Assembly (NCBI GenBank): GCA_016207565.1
Contig: JACQPK010000303.1
Span: forward strand, 1-35,984
From: Elusimicrobiota bacterium
GTDB lineage: Bacteria; Elusimicrobiota; Elusimicrobia; UBA1565; JACRDR01
DNA length: 35,984 bases
Reading direction: 5' to 3'
Positions within the stretch are counted from its first letter, which is position 1. Each line of letters starts with the position of its first letter. The translations under genes were made by a program, and so were the position numbers. The notes under the pieces are model-generated. The model worked only from the letters and a program-made list of their open reading frames with translations, was not told where the DNA came from and did no database searches. Positions 27,448 through 35,984 of the stretch are shown piece by piece.

Positions 27448-27545
27448 CGCGTTTACCATCTCGCGCGTCGGAGGTTCGACGGGCGGCCGGGTCGATCTCC
27501 TCAGGCGGCGGTGCTCCCGGCGGGCTACCCTTACGGCGATTTCGG

Positions 27546-27593
27546 GCCGCGGGGGCCGCATGACCGGGTATGGCTCCCGCGGCCGGCTTTTTT
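27546..27593 (+). terminator. Rho-independent terminator
   Basis: GCCGCGGGGGCC ... GGCTCCCGCGGC (12-bp stem, one G-U), then CGGCTTTTTT. Confidence 0.85.
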
Positions 27594-27598
27594 GGGCC

Positions 27599-27626
27599 TG
27601 GTAAAACCCGGAGTCGGGGGTATACT
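27599..27626 (+). promoter_or_regulatory. Putative promoter TGGTAA-N16-TATACT
   Basis: Upstream of ATG 27643; same pattern as at 30477 and 31860. Confidence 0.5.
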
Positions 27627-27642
27627 CCGAAGTGGGCTCCCC

Positions 27643-28440
27643 ATGACCCTCCTAACGGTTTTGGCCGCCTTGGTCCTCCCGGCGCCGGCGGAACCGCTCG
27701 TGTGCGCGCCCGGTCCCACGGCCGGGGTCTGCGAGAACCTCTCGCCCGAGGTCGTGCGGAAAGTGTTCGAGGGGGCGGTGAAGAAGCAGGGGCTCGAGCC
27801 CGCGCCGACGATCGTGCTCGCCCCGGAGCAAGAGTTCGTCACCTTCGACTGCGCCGCGGGCCGGGCGAAGGCGGGCGGCTCCAATGCCGAGACGAACCTC
27901 TGCGGCGGACAGCACGTGATCACGGTCGGCCGGTCCGTCGCCGACATGTCGATCGCCTGTCCGGCGCTGGGCGTGACCGCGGAGCAGACGCTGGAGGCCT
28001 GGGCCCTGCACGAGGGCGCCCACGTGAAGCACCAGCATGTGGCGTGCCGTCGCCTCGACCTCCAGCGGATCTGCGTGGCGTGGGGCGATCAGCCGGCCGG
28101 CCGGCGGGCCGTCACCCGGCTCCTCCGGGTCCAAGGCGTCGCTTCCGTCGACCAGCTCCCGCCCGAGGGCGTCGTCAGCTTCCGCAACTCCTTCGTCAGC
28201 GAGTGCCTGCGCGTCAAGGAGGCGGAATTCAACGCCTCCGCTCGCGAGCAGGAGGACCAGGCGGACGCCGAGGCGCAGAAGCTCTCTCACCCCCGCGCGA
28301 TGGAGTGCGCGATGCACGGCGCCATCCTCTATTTGAAGGCGATCGGCGCGCAGCCCGGCCAAGCGCACAAGCGTCCGGAACGGCGTCTCTTGGACGCCGA
28401 GGAACGCGCCGCGGCCGCGATCAACTCCGCGCCGTTTTGA
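27643..28440 (+). CDS. Exported M48-like metalloprotease
   Basis: Signal peptide; WALHEGAHVKHQHVAC (HExxH); ASAREQEDQADAEAQKL. Confidence 0.75.
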   Translation: MTLLTVLAALVLPAPAEPLVCAPGPTAGVCENLSPEVVRKVFEGAVKKQGLEPAPTIVLAPEQEFVTFDCAAGRAKAGGSNAETNLCGGQHVITVGRSVADMSIACPALGVTAEQTLEAWALHEGAHVKHQHVACRRLDLQRICVAWGDQPAGRRAVTRLLRVQGVASVDQLPPEGVVSFRNSFVSECLRVKEAEFNASAREQEDQADAEAQKLSHPRAMECAMHGAILYLKAIGAQPGQAHKRPERRLLDAEERAAAAINSAPF

Positions 28441-28455
28441 CGGACACCGAGCCCA

Positions 28456-30396
28456 TCAGCGATCCTCGATGAGCGGGATCGGGTCCCGCGCCACTCGGTC
28501 GAGAAGCTCCCGGTAGCTCAGCTCCGGAGGGGCGGCCTTCAGCCGGTCGACGACGGCGACGCTCTCCGCGTCCATCAGCGCGCCGAGCTGAAGGAGGCTC
28601 ATCTCCTCGAGGGTGCTCCACCACAGGGTCTTCCAGCCCTCCGTCACGCCCACCCAAGTCCTGCGGCCGCGCTCGAAGGTGACGACGAGGCGGACGCCAG
28701 GGGAGCCCGGCAGGTCCCGGATCAGATCGATGCGGCGCCCGCTCGAGCCGGGCTCCTTGCGAAAGCCCTTCTTGCGCAGCCAGTACTCCGGGTTCATCAG
28801 GCTGGTCTTTCGATAGCTGTCGAGGACCGCGCGGATGTCGGAGGCCTTTACGGCTCGGCGCTCGAGCGAGAAGTTCCGGGGCATCCGCTTCTCCAGACGC
28901 TCGACGTCGGCCTTCGACAACGCCGGATTGACCTCCATCGGGAAGAGCTTCGTCCACGAGTGCTCGCCGCGGTCGACCGCGGCCTGCACCTCGGCCTCCG
29001 TCTTGTAGTAGGGACCGATGATGCGCCGGGCCTCGCCGGGGTCCAGCGTGTCCAAGAACCGGTTCACGCGGCGGTCGACCTCGTTGATCGCCCAGCCGTA
29101 CTCGAGCATCATGAGCGGAGAGAAGCCCCGGCGCCGGTGCCGGACGTAGTCATTGGGGTGGTGCGGGCGATAGTCGAGGTTGTGCCGGAAGATGAGCCAC
29201 AGGCGCTTGAGGCGGGACTCGTGGCCGAGCGTGAACCGGTTCACCGCCGACATGATGACGTGGTGGTAGATCTCGTCGCGGAACACGCCCTCCAACACCT
29301 TGTCGGTGGGGCTGCCGGTCTTCGCGTTCGCCTTGAGCATGAGGTAGGCTCCGGCGGCGCCGACCTCCGCGAGCGCGCGGTTCGACATGCCAGACCGGGC
29401 GGCGTAGTCGGTCCCTTCCCGCGGCAGCCTCGGCGCCTCGCCGGACTGCGTCAGCTTAGCGAAGCCGGGGAAGCGCGTCTGGTTGTAGACCTTCTCGAGG
29501 ATCGGCCCGTGGCGGACCTCCTCTCTCGCCCAGATCGAGGTGTACGCCGGCTTGCCTTTCAGCGCCACCTGCAGAAGACGCTCTTGGAAGGTGATGCCGA
29601 GGAAGTGGGACATGCGCGGCATCCGGTTGTGCAGGCTTTGCGCGAAGGCGTACTGGTACTGGAGCGTCGGCTCCTCCATGTCCATCGTGCCCTTGAACAT
29701 CTTCATGAGGCTCGCCGGCTCGAGCGACGACTCCGCGAAGTCCTGCGGACCCGCGTCCTTGAGCCGCTCGCCGTCGGTCCACTTGTTCACGAGATCGCTG
29801 TTGTTCGAGCGCAGGATCCCCTCCTGCGAGGACATGGCCTCGAGGCGGTTAAACGACCAGGCGAGGTCCCCGTCGGTGACCGCCCGGAGGATCTCGTCGA
29901 CGCGCCGGCCGAAGCGCCGGATGCGGCGCGCCTTCTCGGGCAGCTCGCGCAGCGTCCGGATCGCGGCCCGCGCCAGCGACTCGTGAGGCGCGCCGGGGAC
30001 GTGGGAAACCTGATGTTCGATGCCGCTCTCGTCGACCACGAGGTGCTGCTCGAGCTTCGGCGCCGCGAGGTCGGCGCGCCGAGCGGGCGCCGCCTCCCGC
30101 TCAGCGGCGGCGACCTCGCTCTCCGAAGCCCCGGTCCAGAACGCCCGGATGACGCCGCCCGCCACCCAATCCATGCGCGCCCTCCGCACGGGCGCCACGG
30201 TCGCAGCGGCGACCGGCGCGGGCAACCGCAGCGCGCCCATCGAGGGCGCGACGGCTCCCGCCGCTCCGGCGGCGCCGGCGACCGGCGTGGCCGGCAGCGC
30301 GAGCTCGATCGCTCGTTGAGCCTGCGCCGCCGGCCCAAGGGCCAGCGTCCCCGCGACCACGGCGGCGCGGATTATCGGTCGAAGATTATCGTTCAT
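28456..30396 (-). CDS. Exported ferritin-like diiron protein resembling acyl-ACP desaturase
   Basis: ATG 30396: MNDNLRPIIRAAVVAGTLALGPAAQAQ signal peptide; LGITFQERLLQVALKGKPAYTSIWAREEVRHGPILEKVY (EExRHG) and GVFRDEIYHHVIMSAV (DExxHH). Confidence 0.65.
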   Translation of the reverse strand: MNDNLRPIIRAAVVAGTLALGPAAQAQRAIELALPATPVAGAAGAAGAVAPSMGALRLPAPVAAATVAPVRRARMDWVAGGVIRAFWTGASESEVAAAEREAAPARRADLAAPKLEQHLVVDESGIEHQVSHVPGAPHESLARAAIRTLRELPEKARRIRRFGRRVDEILRAVTDGDLAWSFNRLEAMSSQEGILRSNNSDLVNKWTDGERLKDAGPQDFAESSLEPASLMKMFKGTMDMEEPTLQYQYAFAQSLHNRMPRMSHFLGITFQERLLQVALKGKPAYTSIWAREEVRHGPILEKVYNQTRFPGFAKLTQSGEAPRLPREGTDYAARSGMSNRALAEVGAAGAYLMLKANAKTGSPTDKVLEGVFRDEIYHHVIMSAVNRFTLGHESRLKRLWLIFRHNLDYRPHHPNDYVRHRRRGFSPLMMLEYGWAINEVDRRVNRFLDTLDPGEARRIIGPYYKTEAEVQAAVDRGEHSWTKLFPMEVNPALSKADVERLEKRMPRNFSLERRAVKASDIRAVLDSYRKTSLMNPEYWLRKKGFRKEPGSSGRRIDLIRDLPGSPGVRLVVTFERGRRTWVGVTEGWKTLWWSTLEEMSLLQLGALMDAESVAVVDRLKAAPPELSYRELLDRVARDPIPLIEDR

Positions 30397-30476
30397 AGTC
30401 CCGAGCGTAACCGGCCGGCCGGCCCTCCGCATGCGGCGAACGACCCCCGCGCCTCGGAGGCTTTCGCCTAGTGTGA

Positions 30477-30505
30477 TGGTAAACGAGCGTGACCCGGGCT
30501 ATACT
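30477..30505 (+). promoter_or_regulatory. Putative promoter TGGTAA-N17-TATACT, 6 nt before GTG 30512
   Basis: Hexamers and spacing read directly. Confidence 0.55.
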
Positions 30506-30511
30506 CCGGGC

Positions 30512-31789
30512 GTGCTCGGCGAGCCGCACTCCTCCGGCGGCTGGAAGGTCGACCGCGAAGGCGCGCTCCGCAAGATCCAAGCCTACCAACTCGAGAACCC
30601 GGAGCACTTTCTGCTCTCCTGGCTGCGCGGAGCCGTCGCGAGCGGAGCGCGGCGCATCAGCCTCGCGACGGGCACGAGCGGGTTACGACTCGGATTCGAC
30701 GGACACCCGCTCCCGCCGGATCTCTTCGAGGACCCCCTCCAGGCCCTCCTGACCGGCGACGGCGGCCAGCCCGCGCGCTACCTCATGCAAGGCGCCGTCG
30801 CGTGCCATCGGCTCGGCCTCACCACGGTCGAGCTGTCATCCGGGGCCGGCGCCGGACGCAAACGACTCGAGCTGATGCCCGACCTGCGCCATCTCACGTC
30901 GCCTGCGAACGACGGCGCCGAAGCGACGGTCGCCGCGGTCCGTTCCAGCTTCCCTCTCTGGCCGTTCGGCGTGCGCGCCCGCTTGGCCGCGGCCGCGCGC
31001 CGGGCGGTCGCGGAGTTCGGCCTAGGGCGCTGCGCGTTTGTCTGCGATGGGAAAGAACTCCCCGAGCTCCCCGGTTCCGGCGCCCGGCTCGCCTTGGCGG
31101 GACGCGACGGGTTCGTCGCGGTCCCCGCGCGGCAGCGCTCGCGCGCGGCGGCGATCCTGTATCGGCACGGCGTGCGCGCCGCCGAGATCGAAGGGCCCGA
31201 GGACGTCGTCCCGGTCGAGCTGCACCTGCGAGATGACGCGCTGCCGCTCGACCTAGCGCTCAAAGGGGTCGTGCGCGAGCCCGAGCGTCTCTTCGACGGC
31301 GCCGCCCAGGAGGCGCGCCGACTGCTCGCGGAGATCTTGCCCGGACACGTGCACCACCTGCAAAACCTGATCCACTCGGAGGTCGTGCGCGCCCGCACCT
31401 GGGCCGGAGGCCGGTTCTCCCGCTGGCTCACCTCATGGAAATCGTACGGGCCGAGCCCGGCCTTCGAGCGAGAGTCGGACCGCGCGGGCCGCTGGATCCG
31501 CCTGTGCGCGCGCCGCCTCTTGGTCGGCCCGGGGCCCGACGCCGGAGACCCGCTGCGCAAGGCGCTGTGGGAGGCGCCGCTCTTCACGAACCTCGAGGAC
31601 CGGCGGCTGTCCTTGCTCGACCTCTACCGCAAGACGGCGGAGCGGCCGCCGCTGCGCGCCATCGTGGGCCGCGTGCCGTACCCGTTCGATGACTCCGGGG
31701 CCGTCTGGTGCGCCGACAACGCGGACCTAGAGCTGCTGCGCGCGCGTATGCCCGCGGCGGTGGACGTCATCCACCGGATCCAGGGCTAG
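30512..31789 (+). CDS. GHKL/HSP90-like ATPase-domain protein (tentative)
   Basis: WKVDREGALRKIQAYQLENPEHFLLSWLRGAVASGARRISLATGTSGLRLGFDGHPLPPDLFEDPLQALL resembles the N-terminal GHKL layout. GTG start chosen from promoter spacing. Confidence 0.5.
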   Translation: MLGEPHSSGGWKVDREGALRKIQAYQLENPEHFLLSWLRGAVASGARRISLATGTSGLRLGFDGHPLPPDLFEDPLQALLTGDGGQPARYLMQGAVACHRLGLTTVELSSGAGAGRKRLELMPDLRHLTSPANDGAEATVAAVRSSFPLWPFGVRARLAAAARRAVAEFGLGRCAFVCDGKELPELPGSGARLALAGRDGFVAVPARQRSRAAAILYRHGVRAAEIEGPEDVVPVELHLRDDALPLDLALKGVVREPERLFDGAAQEARRLLAEILPGHVHHLQNLIHSEVVRARTWAGGRFSRWLTSWKSYGPSPAFERESDRAGRWIRLCARRLLVGPGPDAGDPLRKALWEAPLFTNLEDRRLSLLDLYRKTAERPPLRAIVGRVPYPFDDSGAVWCADNADLELLRARMPAAVDVIHRIQG

Positions 31790-31824
31790 CTCGGACGGAT
31801 GCCCTGAGCCCGCAAGTTGAGTTA

Positions 31825-31851
31825 GTAAATTGGGGACTGTCCCCACTTTAC
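31825..31851. repeat. Hairpin GTAAATTGGGGA-CTG-TCCCCACTTTAC
   Basis: 11 of 12 bp paired around a 3-nt loop. Confidence 0.85.
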
Positions 31852-31859
31852 TCCGCGTG

Positions 31860-31888
31860 TGGCAATGCGGAGGGGAGGCGGCTATACT
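31860..31888 (+). promoter_or_regulatory. Putative promoter TGGCAA-N17-TATACT, 6 nt before ATG 31895
   Basis: Hexamers and spacing read directly. Confidence 0.55.
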
Positions 31889-31894
31889 CCGCGC

Positions 31895-32671
31895 ATGCGG
31901 ACACGCGCGGCGGCGCTCGCGATGCTCCTTGCCGGCTGCATCAGCGTCAAGGACCAGGAGCGGCACCGGGTCGGCCCCGCGGCGGTGCCGGCCGAGAACC
32001 GCGAGGACCAGCTCCAGCGGACGAGCGTCGGCGGCGTGGAGCTGCGCTCGTTCGTCTACAAGCCGCGGCTCTTGCCGCTCGAGGACTTCTTCAAGCGCAT
32101 CGCGCGAGGCGACCTCAAAGAGGCGATCCGGCGCGCGGATCTCCGCTACAGCCCCTCGAACGCCGACGACAAGGCGCTGAAGACCCTCCTCAAGCACGGG
32201 ATCGCGCCCGCGTACATCGACGTGGCCAACACGGGCGGCGCGCCGGTCGACCTGTCCCGGCTTCGGCTCGCGCTGGCCGACTCCGGGAGCCGGTTCGAGC
32301 CGATCCCCAACGACCAGCTCCCCAAGGTCTTCGAGGAGTTCAACCCCAAGGCCGCGGCCGCCAACGTCTACAACACCGGCGCCGCGATCGTCGGCTGCGC
32401 CGCGGCGCTCGCCGTGCTCGCGGCGGGCGTCGTCGCCGGAGGCGACCCGTTCGGAGGCTTCGGCGTGCTCGGCGTGCTCGGCGAGCTTCCCGGCTTCCTG
32501 GACGACGAGGTCTACAACGAGCTCAAGAAGACCACGCACGTCGAGTACGACGGCCTGCTCTGGAAGCCCGGCGTCCTCGCGCCCGGCGAGCGCGCGCGCG
32601 GGCTGGTATTCTTCCGCGCGGGCTCGGCCGACTGGACCTCGGCCAGGCTCGCGGCCGACCTGACGCCCTAG
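31895..32671 (+). CDS. Hypothetical lipoprotein
   Basis: MRTRAAALAMLLAGCISVKDQ (lipobox). Confidence 0.75.
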   Translation: MRTRAAALAMLLAGCISVKDQERHRVGPAAVPAENREDQLQRTSVGGVELRSFVYKPRLLPLEDFFKRIARGDLKEAIRRADLRYSPSNADDKALKTLLKHGIAPAYIDVANTGGAPVDLSRLRLALADSGSRFEPIPNDQLPKVFEEFNPKAAAANVYNTGAAIVGCAAALAVLAAGVVAGGDPFGGFGVLGVLGELPGFLDDEVYNELKKTTHVEYDGLLWKPGVLAPGERARGLVFFRAGSADWTSARLAADLTP

Positions 32672-32684
32672 GTTCCGGGGGACG

Positions 32685-32906
32685 TCATCGGTTGTTCCTG
32701 CGATCCCGCTCCGCCCGCTCCCGGGCGACCTCCAGCTCGATGATCTTGCTTTTGATCGCCGCAACGTCGGGCGAGCCCGCCTCGAGGATGAGGGTCCATC
32801 CGAGGAGGCGCTTCGCCGCGTCGAGCTGGCCGAGCTTCTCGGAGACGAGCGCGAGGCTCGCGGCCAAAACGGCGCCCAGGCCGCCCGAGGGGCTAAGGCG
32901 TCTCAT
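32685..32906 (-). CDS. Small hypothetical protein
   Basis: 73-aa ORF just downstream of top6A on the same strand; weak evidence. Confidence 0.35.
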   Translation of the reverse strand: MRRLSPSGGLGAVLAASLALVSEKLGQLDAAKRLLGWTLILEAGSPDVAAIKSKIIELEVARERAERDRRNNR

Positions 32907-32912
32907 GCGGCC

Positions 32913-34016
32913 TCAGTCGAGCCAGTCCTTTTCCTTGAGCTTTTGCGGCAGGTACTTCTTGGTCAGGTACTGGAAGTCCTTGTTCGCCAAGGCGTCCAGC
33001 TCGAACTTGAGCCCGCTCGAGAGCATCCGCTTGATCTCGACCTGCCACTCCTTCTTTTGGAACCAAGGGTAGTTCAGCAGCTCCTTCGCGCGGCCGATGT
33101 CCTTGTCGTTGAGCTTGATGCCGACGTTGCGCGGCAGGTCGTAGTGCTCCGGGTCGGCGCTGGAGAGGCCGACGAACTTCGCGTCCGGGATCGCCATGCG
33201 CTGGCTCTCGAACGCGAGGTTGATCGAGCCCTGCTTGACGACCGAGTAGATGTAGTAGCCCCAGGGGTCGTTGTCGCCGAGCACGTAGACCGGAAGCCTC
33301 TTCTCCTCGTGGAGCCGGCGGGCCAGCCGGCGCACGCCGCGGGGCGGCTGTCCGTTGCCGGTGAGGAGGACGCAGTTGTACTTCTTCCAGAACTTGTCCT
33401 CGGCGAGGCGGTTCCACTGCGTGCCCTTCTCGACGAGGAGGATGAAGTCGGCCGTGCACTTCTTGATCTTCACGTACTCGTCCTCGACGATCGAGGGGAC
33501 CGAGTAGCCGCCCTTGCCGAGTTTGCCGCAGTCGACGCGGTCGCCGTCGTCCTCGAGCACGAGCGGCCCGATGACGGTGCCGCCGTTCTCGGCGCGGACA
33601 TGGAGCTCCTCGCGCAGCGCCTCGAGACTGACCTCCAGGTCCTCGATCACGGGATCGGACTCGTCTTGCGTGTCGAAGCTGTTCTCGTGCGAGTCGCCGA
33701 GCGTGTGCTTCGTCCGGTAGTAGATCTCCCGGAGGCTGGTGGTGAGCTCGGCCTGCTGCAGCTCGTTGAGGGCGTCGGCCACGAGCATCGTCTGCATGAA
33801 CTTCTTGGCCATCGCCACGTTGAAGAAGGAGCGGGCCTGGGTGTTGTCCCCCATCTCGATGATACCGCGCTTCTCGTTGAACTTCACGTTCGAGAGGGAG
33901 CGGACCGGGATCTCGATGGTCGGGTCCTTCTTCTTGTTGGCGGCCGCGATCACGAGGTCCGCGAGCCCGACGAGCTTCTTGGCGACGTCGCCGCCGCCGC
34001 GCGTTCTGGTGGCCAT
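32913..34016 (-). CDS. top6A: DNA topoisomerase VI subunit A (Spo11-like)
   Basis: TSLREIYYRTKHTLGDSHENSFDTQDESDPVIEDLE (catalytic Tyr region); Toprim LPVYVLGDNDPWGYYIYSVVKQGSINLAFES; start abuts the top6B stop. Confidence 0.95.
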   Translation of the reverse strand: MATRTRGGGDVAKKLVGLADLVIAAANKKKDPTIEIPVRSLSNVKFNEKRGIIEMGDNTQARSFFNVAMAKKFMQTMLVADALNELQQAELTTSLREIYYRTKHTLGDSHENSFDTQDESDPVIEDLEVSLEALREELHVRAENGGTVIGPLVLEDDGDRVDCGKLGKGGYSVPSIVEDEYVKIKKCTADFILLVEKGTQWNRLAEDKFWKKYNCVLLTGNGQPPRGVRRLARRLHEEKRLPVYVLGDNDPWGYYIYSVVKQGSINLAFESQRMAIPDAKFVGLSSADPEHYDLPRNVGIKLNDKDIGRAKELLNYPWFQKKEWQVEIKRMLSSGLKFELDALANKDFQYLTKKYLPQKLKEKDWLD

Positions 34017-35930
34017 TTACTTTTTCCCCTTCTTCTTCGCCTTGGCTTTCGGCTTCGACTTCGCCTTCTTCGCCGTCTTCGCGCCCTTTGCGGCTTTCTT
34101 TGCGCCCTTCGCGTTTTTCCGTTCGTCCGTGAGCTCGGCGGCGGGCGTCTCGGGAACGGAGACGACCGCGACTCCGGGGCTCGCGTTCGCCTCGAGCGGA
34201 GTTTCCACAGGCACCTCGCCCTCGATCCCCTCGGGCGTTACGATGATCGAATGAGGCAGGCCCGCCGGCGCGGTGCTCTTGTCCGTGAGCTCGTCGGTCA
34301 GTTGGCCGCCGGTGCGCTTGTTGGCGATGTCGATGAGCTGGTCCCGGAGCTTCTTGTCGGCGAGCTTGCCGCCCTTGAGGCTCTTGCACGCGGCGACGAC
34401 CTCCTCGATATAGAGCTCGAAGATGTTGCGGCGCTTGAGCTCGTGGTGCGCGCGCTCGCGTCGCTTGAGGAACACGCCGAGGCGCCGGCCGGCCTCCCGC
34501 AGGCCGAGGGTGATCTCCTTGCGGATCTCGTCGTAGTCGGCGATGGCCTCCTTCGACTCGCTCGTGAAGGGCACCCAGACGGACGCCATGTGGACCATCA
34601 CGACCATCGGCCCGGCGGGAGGCGCCCCGCGCGACTGGGCGACCCCGTAGTTCTTCCACGTCGTGTCGAGCACCGCCTTGAAGGTCGCGCACGCCGACTG
34701 CTGGTACAGGAGCGGCACGCGGTTGGCGAAGCGGATCACGCGCGCGAGCTCGTTATCGTCGGACTCGTGGGATTCCCCTTCGGCGAGCGGCTTCTTCTCC
34801 GTCGCGGCCGCGGCGGCGGCCTGCTGCTCCGGGTGCTTGCCGAAGGCGAGGCCGACCTCGATGATGAACGGGTTGCCGCGATAGACGGCGGGCGGCCGGG
34901 TGACCGCGGTGTAGAACTCGCCCTAGATCTGCTTGTAGAGGCCGGACAGGATCGCCTTCTCGCCGATCGGCGAGAGGCAGTTCGTCGGCGGCGCCATGAG
35001 CTTGGTCGCCTGGATCGCCTTGTAGACCTTTTCGGCCTCCTGGCCGACGACGTCCTTCGGACGCTTGTGCGGGTTGAGCCCGGCGGCCTTGCAGATCTCC
35101 TCGGCGGTGGCCGCCGAGACGCGGCTGAAGTCGGTCGACAAGAAGCCGCTGAGCCAGTGGGACTTCGTGTCCTGCAGCATCTTGAGGAGCATGCCGAGCT
35201 CGATGCCGTAGGGGTGCGGCTTGATCTCTCGCGGCGGCTCCGGGAGCTGCTGCATCGTCCGGGGGTAGACCCGGGTCTCGCCGTCCGGCGCGACGTAGGT
35301 GAACTTCGCGTGCGGGTTGCCGATCGAGGTGAGCTCCATGTATTCGTCGACGGAGGCGCGGCCCTTCTGGTAGCGCCCCTCGAGCTCGATCGTGACCTGC
35401 GTGCCGCGGTGGGACTCCCACTCGATCTCCTTCTTCTCGAGGATGATCGGCTCGTTCTTCTTCGTGTCGATCTGGACCTCGAAGTAGTGCGCGGGCACGT
35501 TCTGGCCCGTGCGGGAGATGATCTTCACCGGTTTGCCGGTGGTGAGCTGGCCGTACATGCCCGCCGCCGAGATGCCGATGCCTTGCTGCCCGCGGCTCAT
35601 GCGGAGGCGGTGGAACTTGGAGCCATAGAGGAGCTTCGCGAAGATGCGGGGCACCTGCTGCCGGACGATGCCGGGTCCGTAGTCGACCACGGTCACGCGG
35701 AACCGGGTCGCCTCGCTGATTCTAGGCGGCGGCGCGTCGCCCTCCCCGACCGCCTCGAGCTTCACCACGATCTCGGGGAGGATGCCCGCCTCCTCGCTGG
35801 CGTCCAGCGCGTTGTCGACGGCCTCCTTCACCGCGGTGAGCAGCGCCTTCCTCGGGTTGTCGCAGCCGAGAAGGTGGCGGTTCTTCGTGAAGAACTCGGA
35901 GGCGGAGATCTCGCGCTGCTGCTTGCCCAT
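34017..35930 (-). CDS. top6B: DNA topoisomerase VI subunit B, frame interrupted by one in-frame TAG at 34923-34925
   Basis: ISASEFFTKNRHLLGCDNPRKALLTAVKEAVDNALDASEEAGILPEIVV (GHKL), H2TH region ending CLSPIGEKAILSGLYKQI, then TAG, then in-frame GEFYTAVTRPPAVYRGNPFIIEVGLAFG (transducer). Confidence 0.93.
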
Positions 35931-35984
35931 TTCGTCGGCGGAGAGGCCGGCGGGCCGCCTTTTTGGCGGTGCGGGGGGCGGCGC

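Noticed and set aside
28960-30471. 503-aa plus-strand ORF
   Set aside because: Antisense to the diiron protein gene; no recognisable domain.
31708-33072. 454-aa plus-strand ORF
   Set aside because: Alternative frame over the lipoprotein gene and antisense to top6A.
32893-34692. 599-aa minus-strand ORF
   Set aside because: Alternative frame over top6A and the end of top6B; low-complexity Arg-rich.
34923-34925. Genome-wide TAG reassignment or pyrrolysine use
   Set aside because: TAG terminates several ordinary genes here (27447, 31789, 32671); no pyl genes visible. A site-specific event remains possible.
1-35984. CRISPR array
   Set aside because: No regularly spaced short repeats or Cas proteins found.

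Overview
High-GC (about 68-70% by eye) bacterial chromosomal window, possibly Elusimicrobiota-like (inference only). It holds about 29 supportable protein genes, one tRNA-Thr, and several gene fragments. Recognisable content: a degenerate Hint-like exported protein beside an exported beta-propeller-like protein; an OmpR-family response regulator; a translationally coupled four-gene envelope operon (GNA1162/DUF799-like lipoprotein, CsgG/LpoB-like protein, CsgG-family lipoprotein, outer-membrane barrel-like protein) next to a membrane-anchored TIR protein; a GH113-like glycosidase; a zincin-like lipoprotein; an SDR oxidoreductase; a Prc/S41 protease; two M48-like proteases; an exported ferritin-like/acyl-ACP-desaturase-like diiron protein; a GHKL-like protein; and DNA topoisomerase VI A and B. 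Most notable observations: (1) the TIR + CsgG-like block lies between two identical 104-bp direct repeats derived from the 3' end of an IS91-like transposase; (2) the topoisomerase VI B frame is broken by one in-frame TAG at the H2TH/transducer boundary; (3) -10-like hexamers sit about 6 nt before many start codons, suggesting widespread leaderless transcription and correcting several gene starts; (4) several fragments are missed or masked by the ORF track (IS91 pieces, Fic 3' end, methyltransferase 3' end, frameshifted surface-protein domain, decayed response regulator). All family assignments are from reading motifs by eye; no database search was run.
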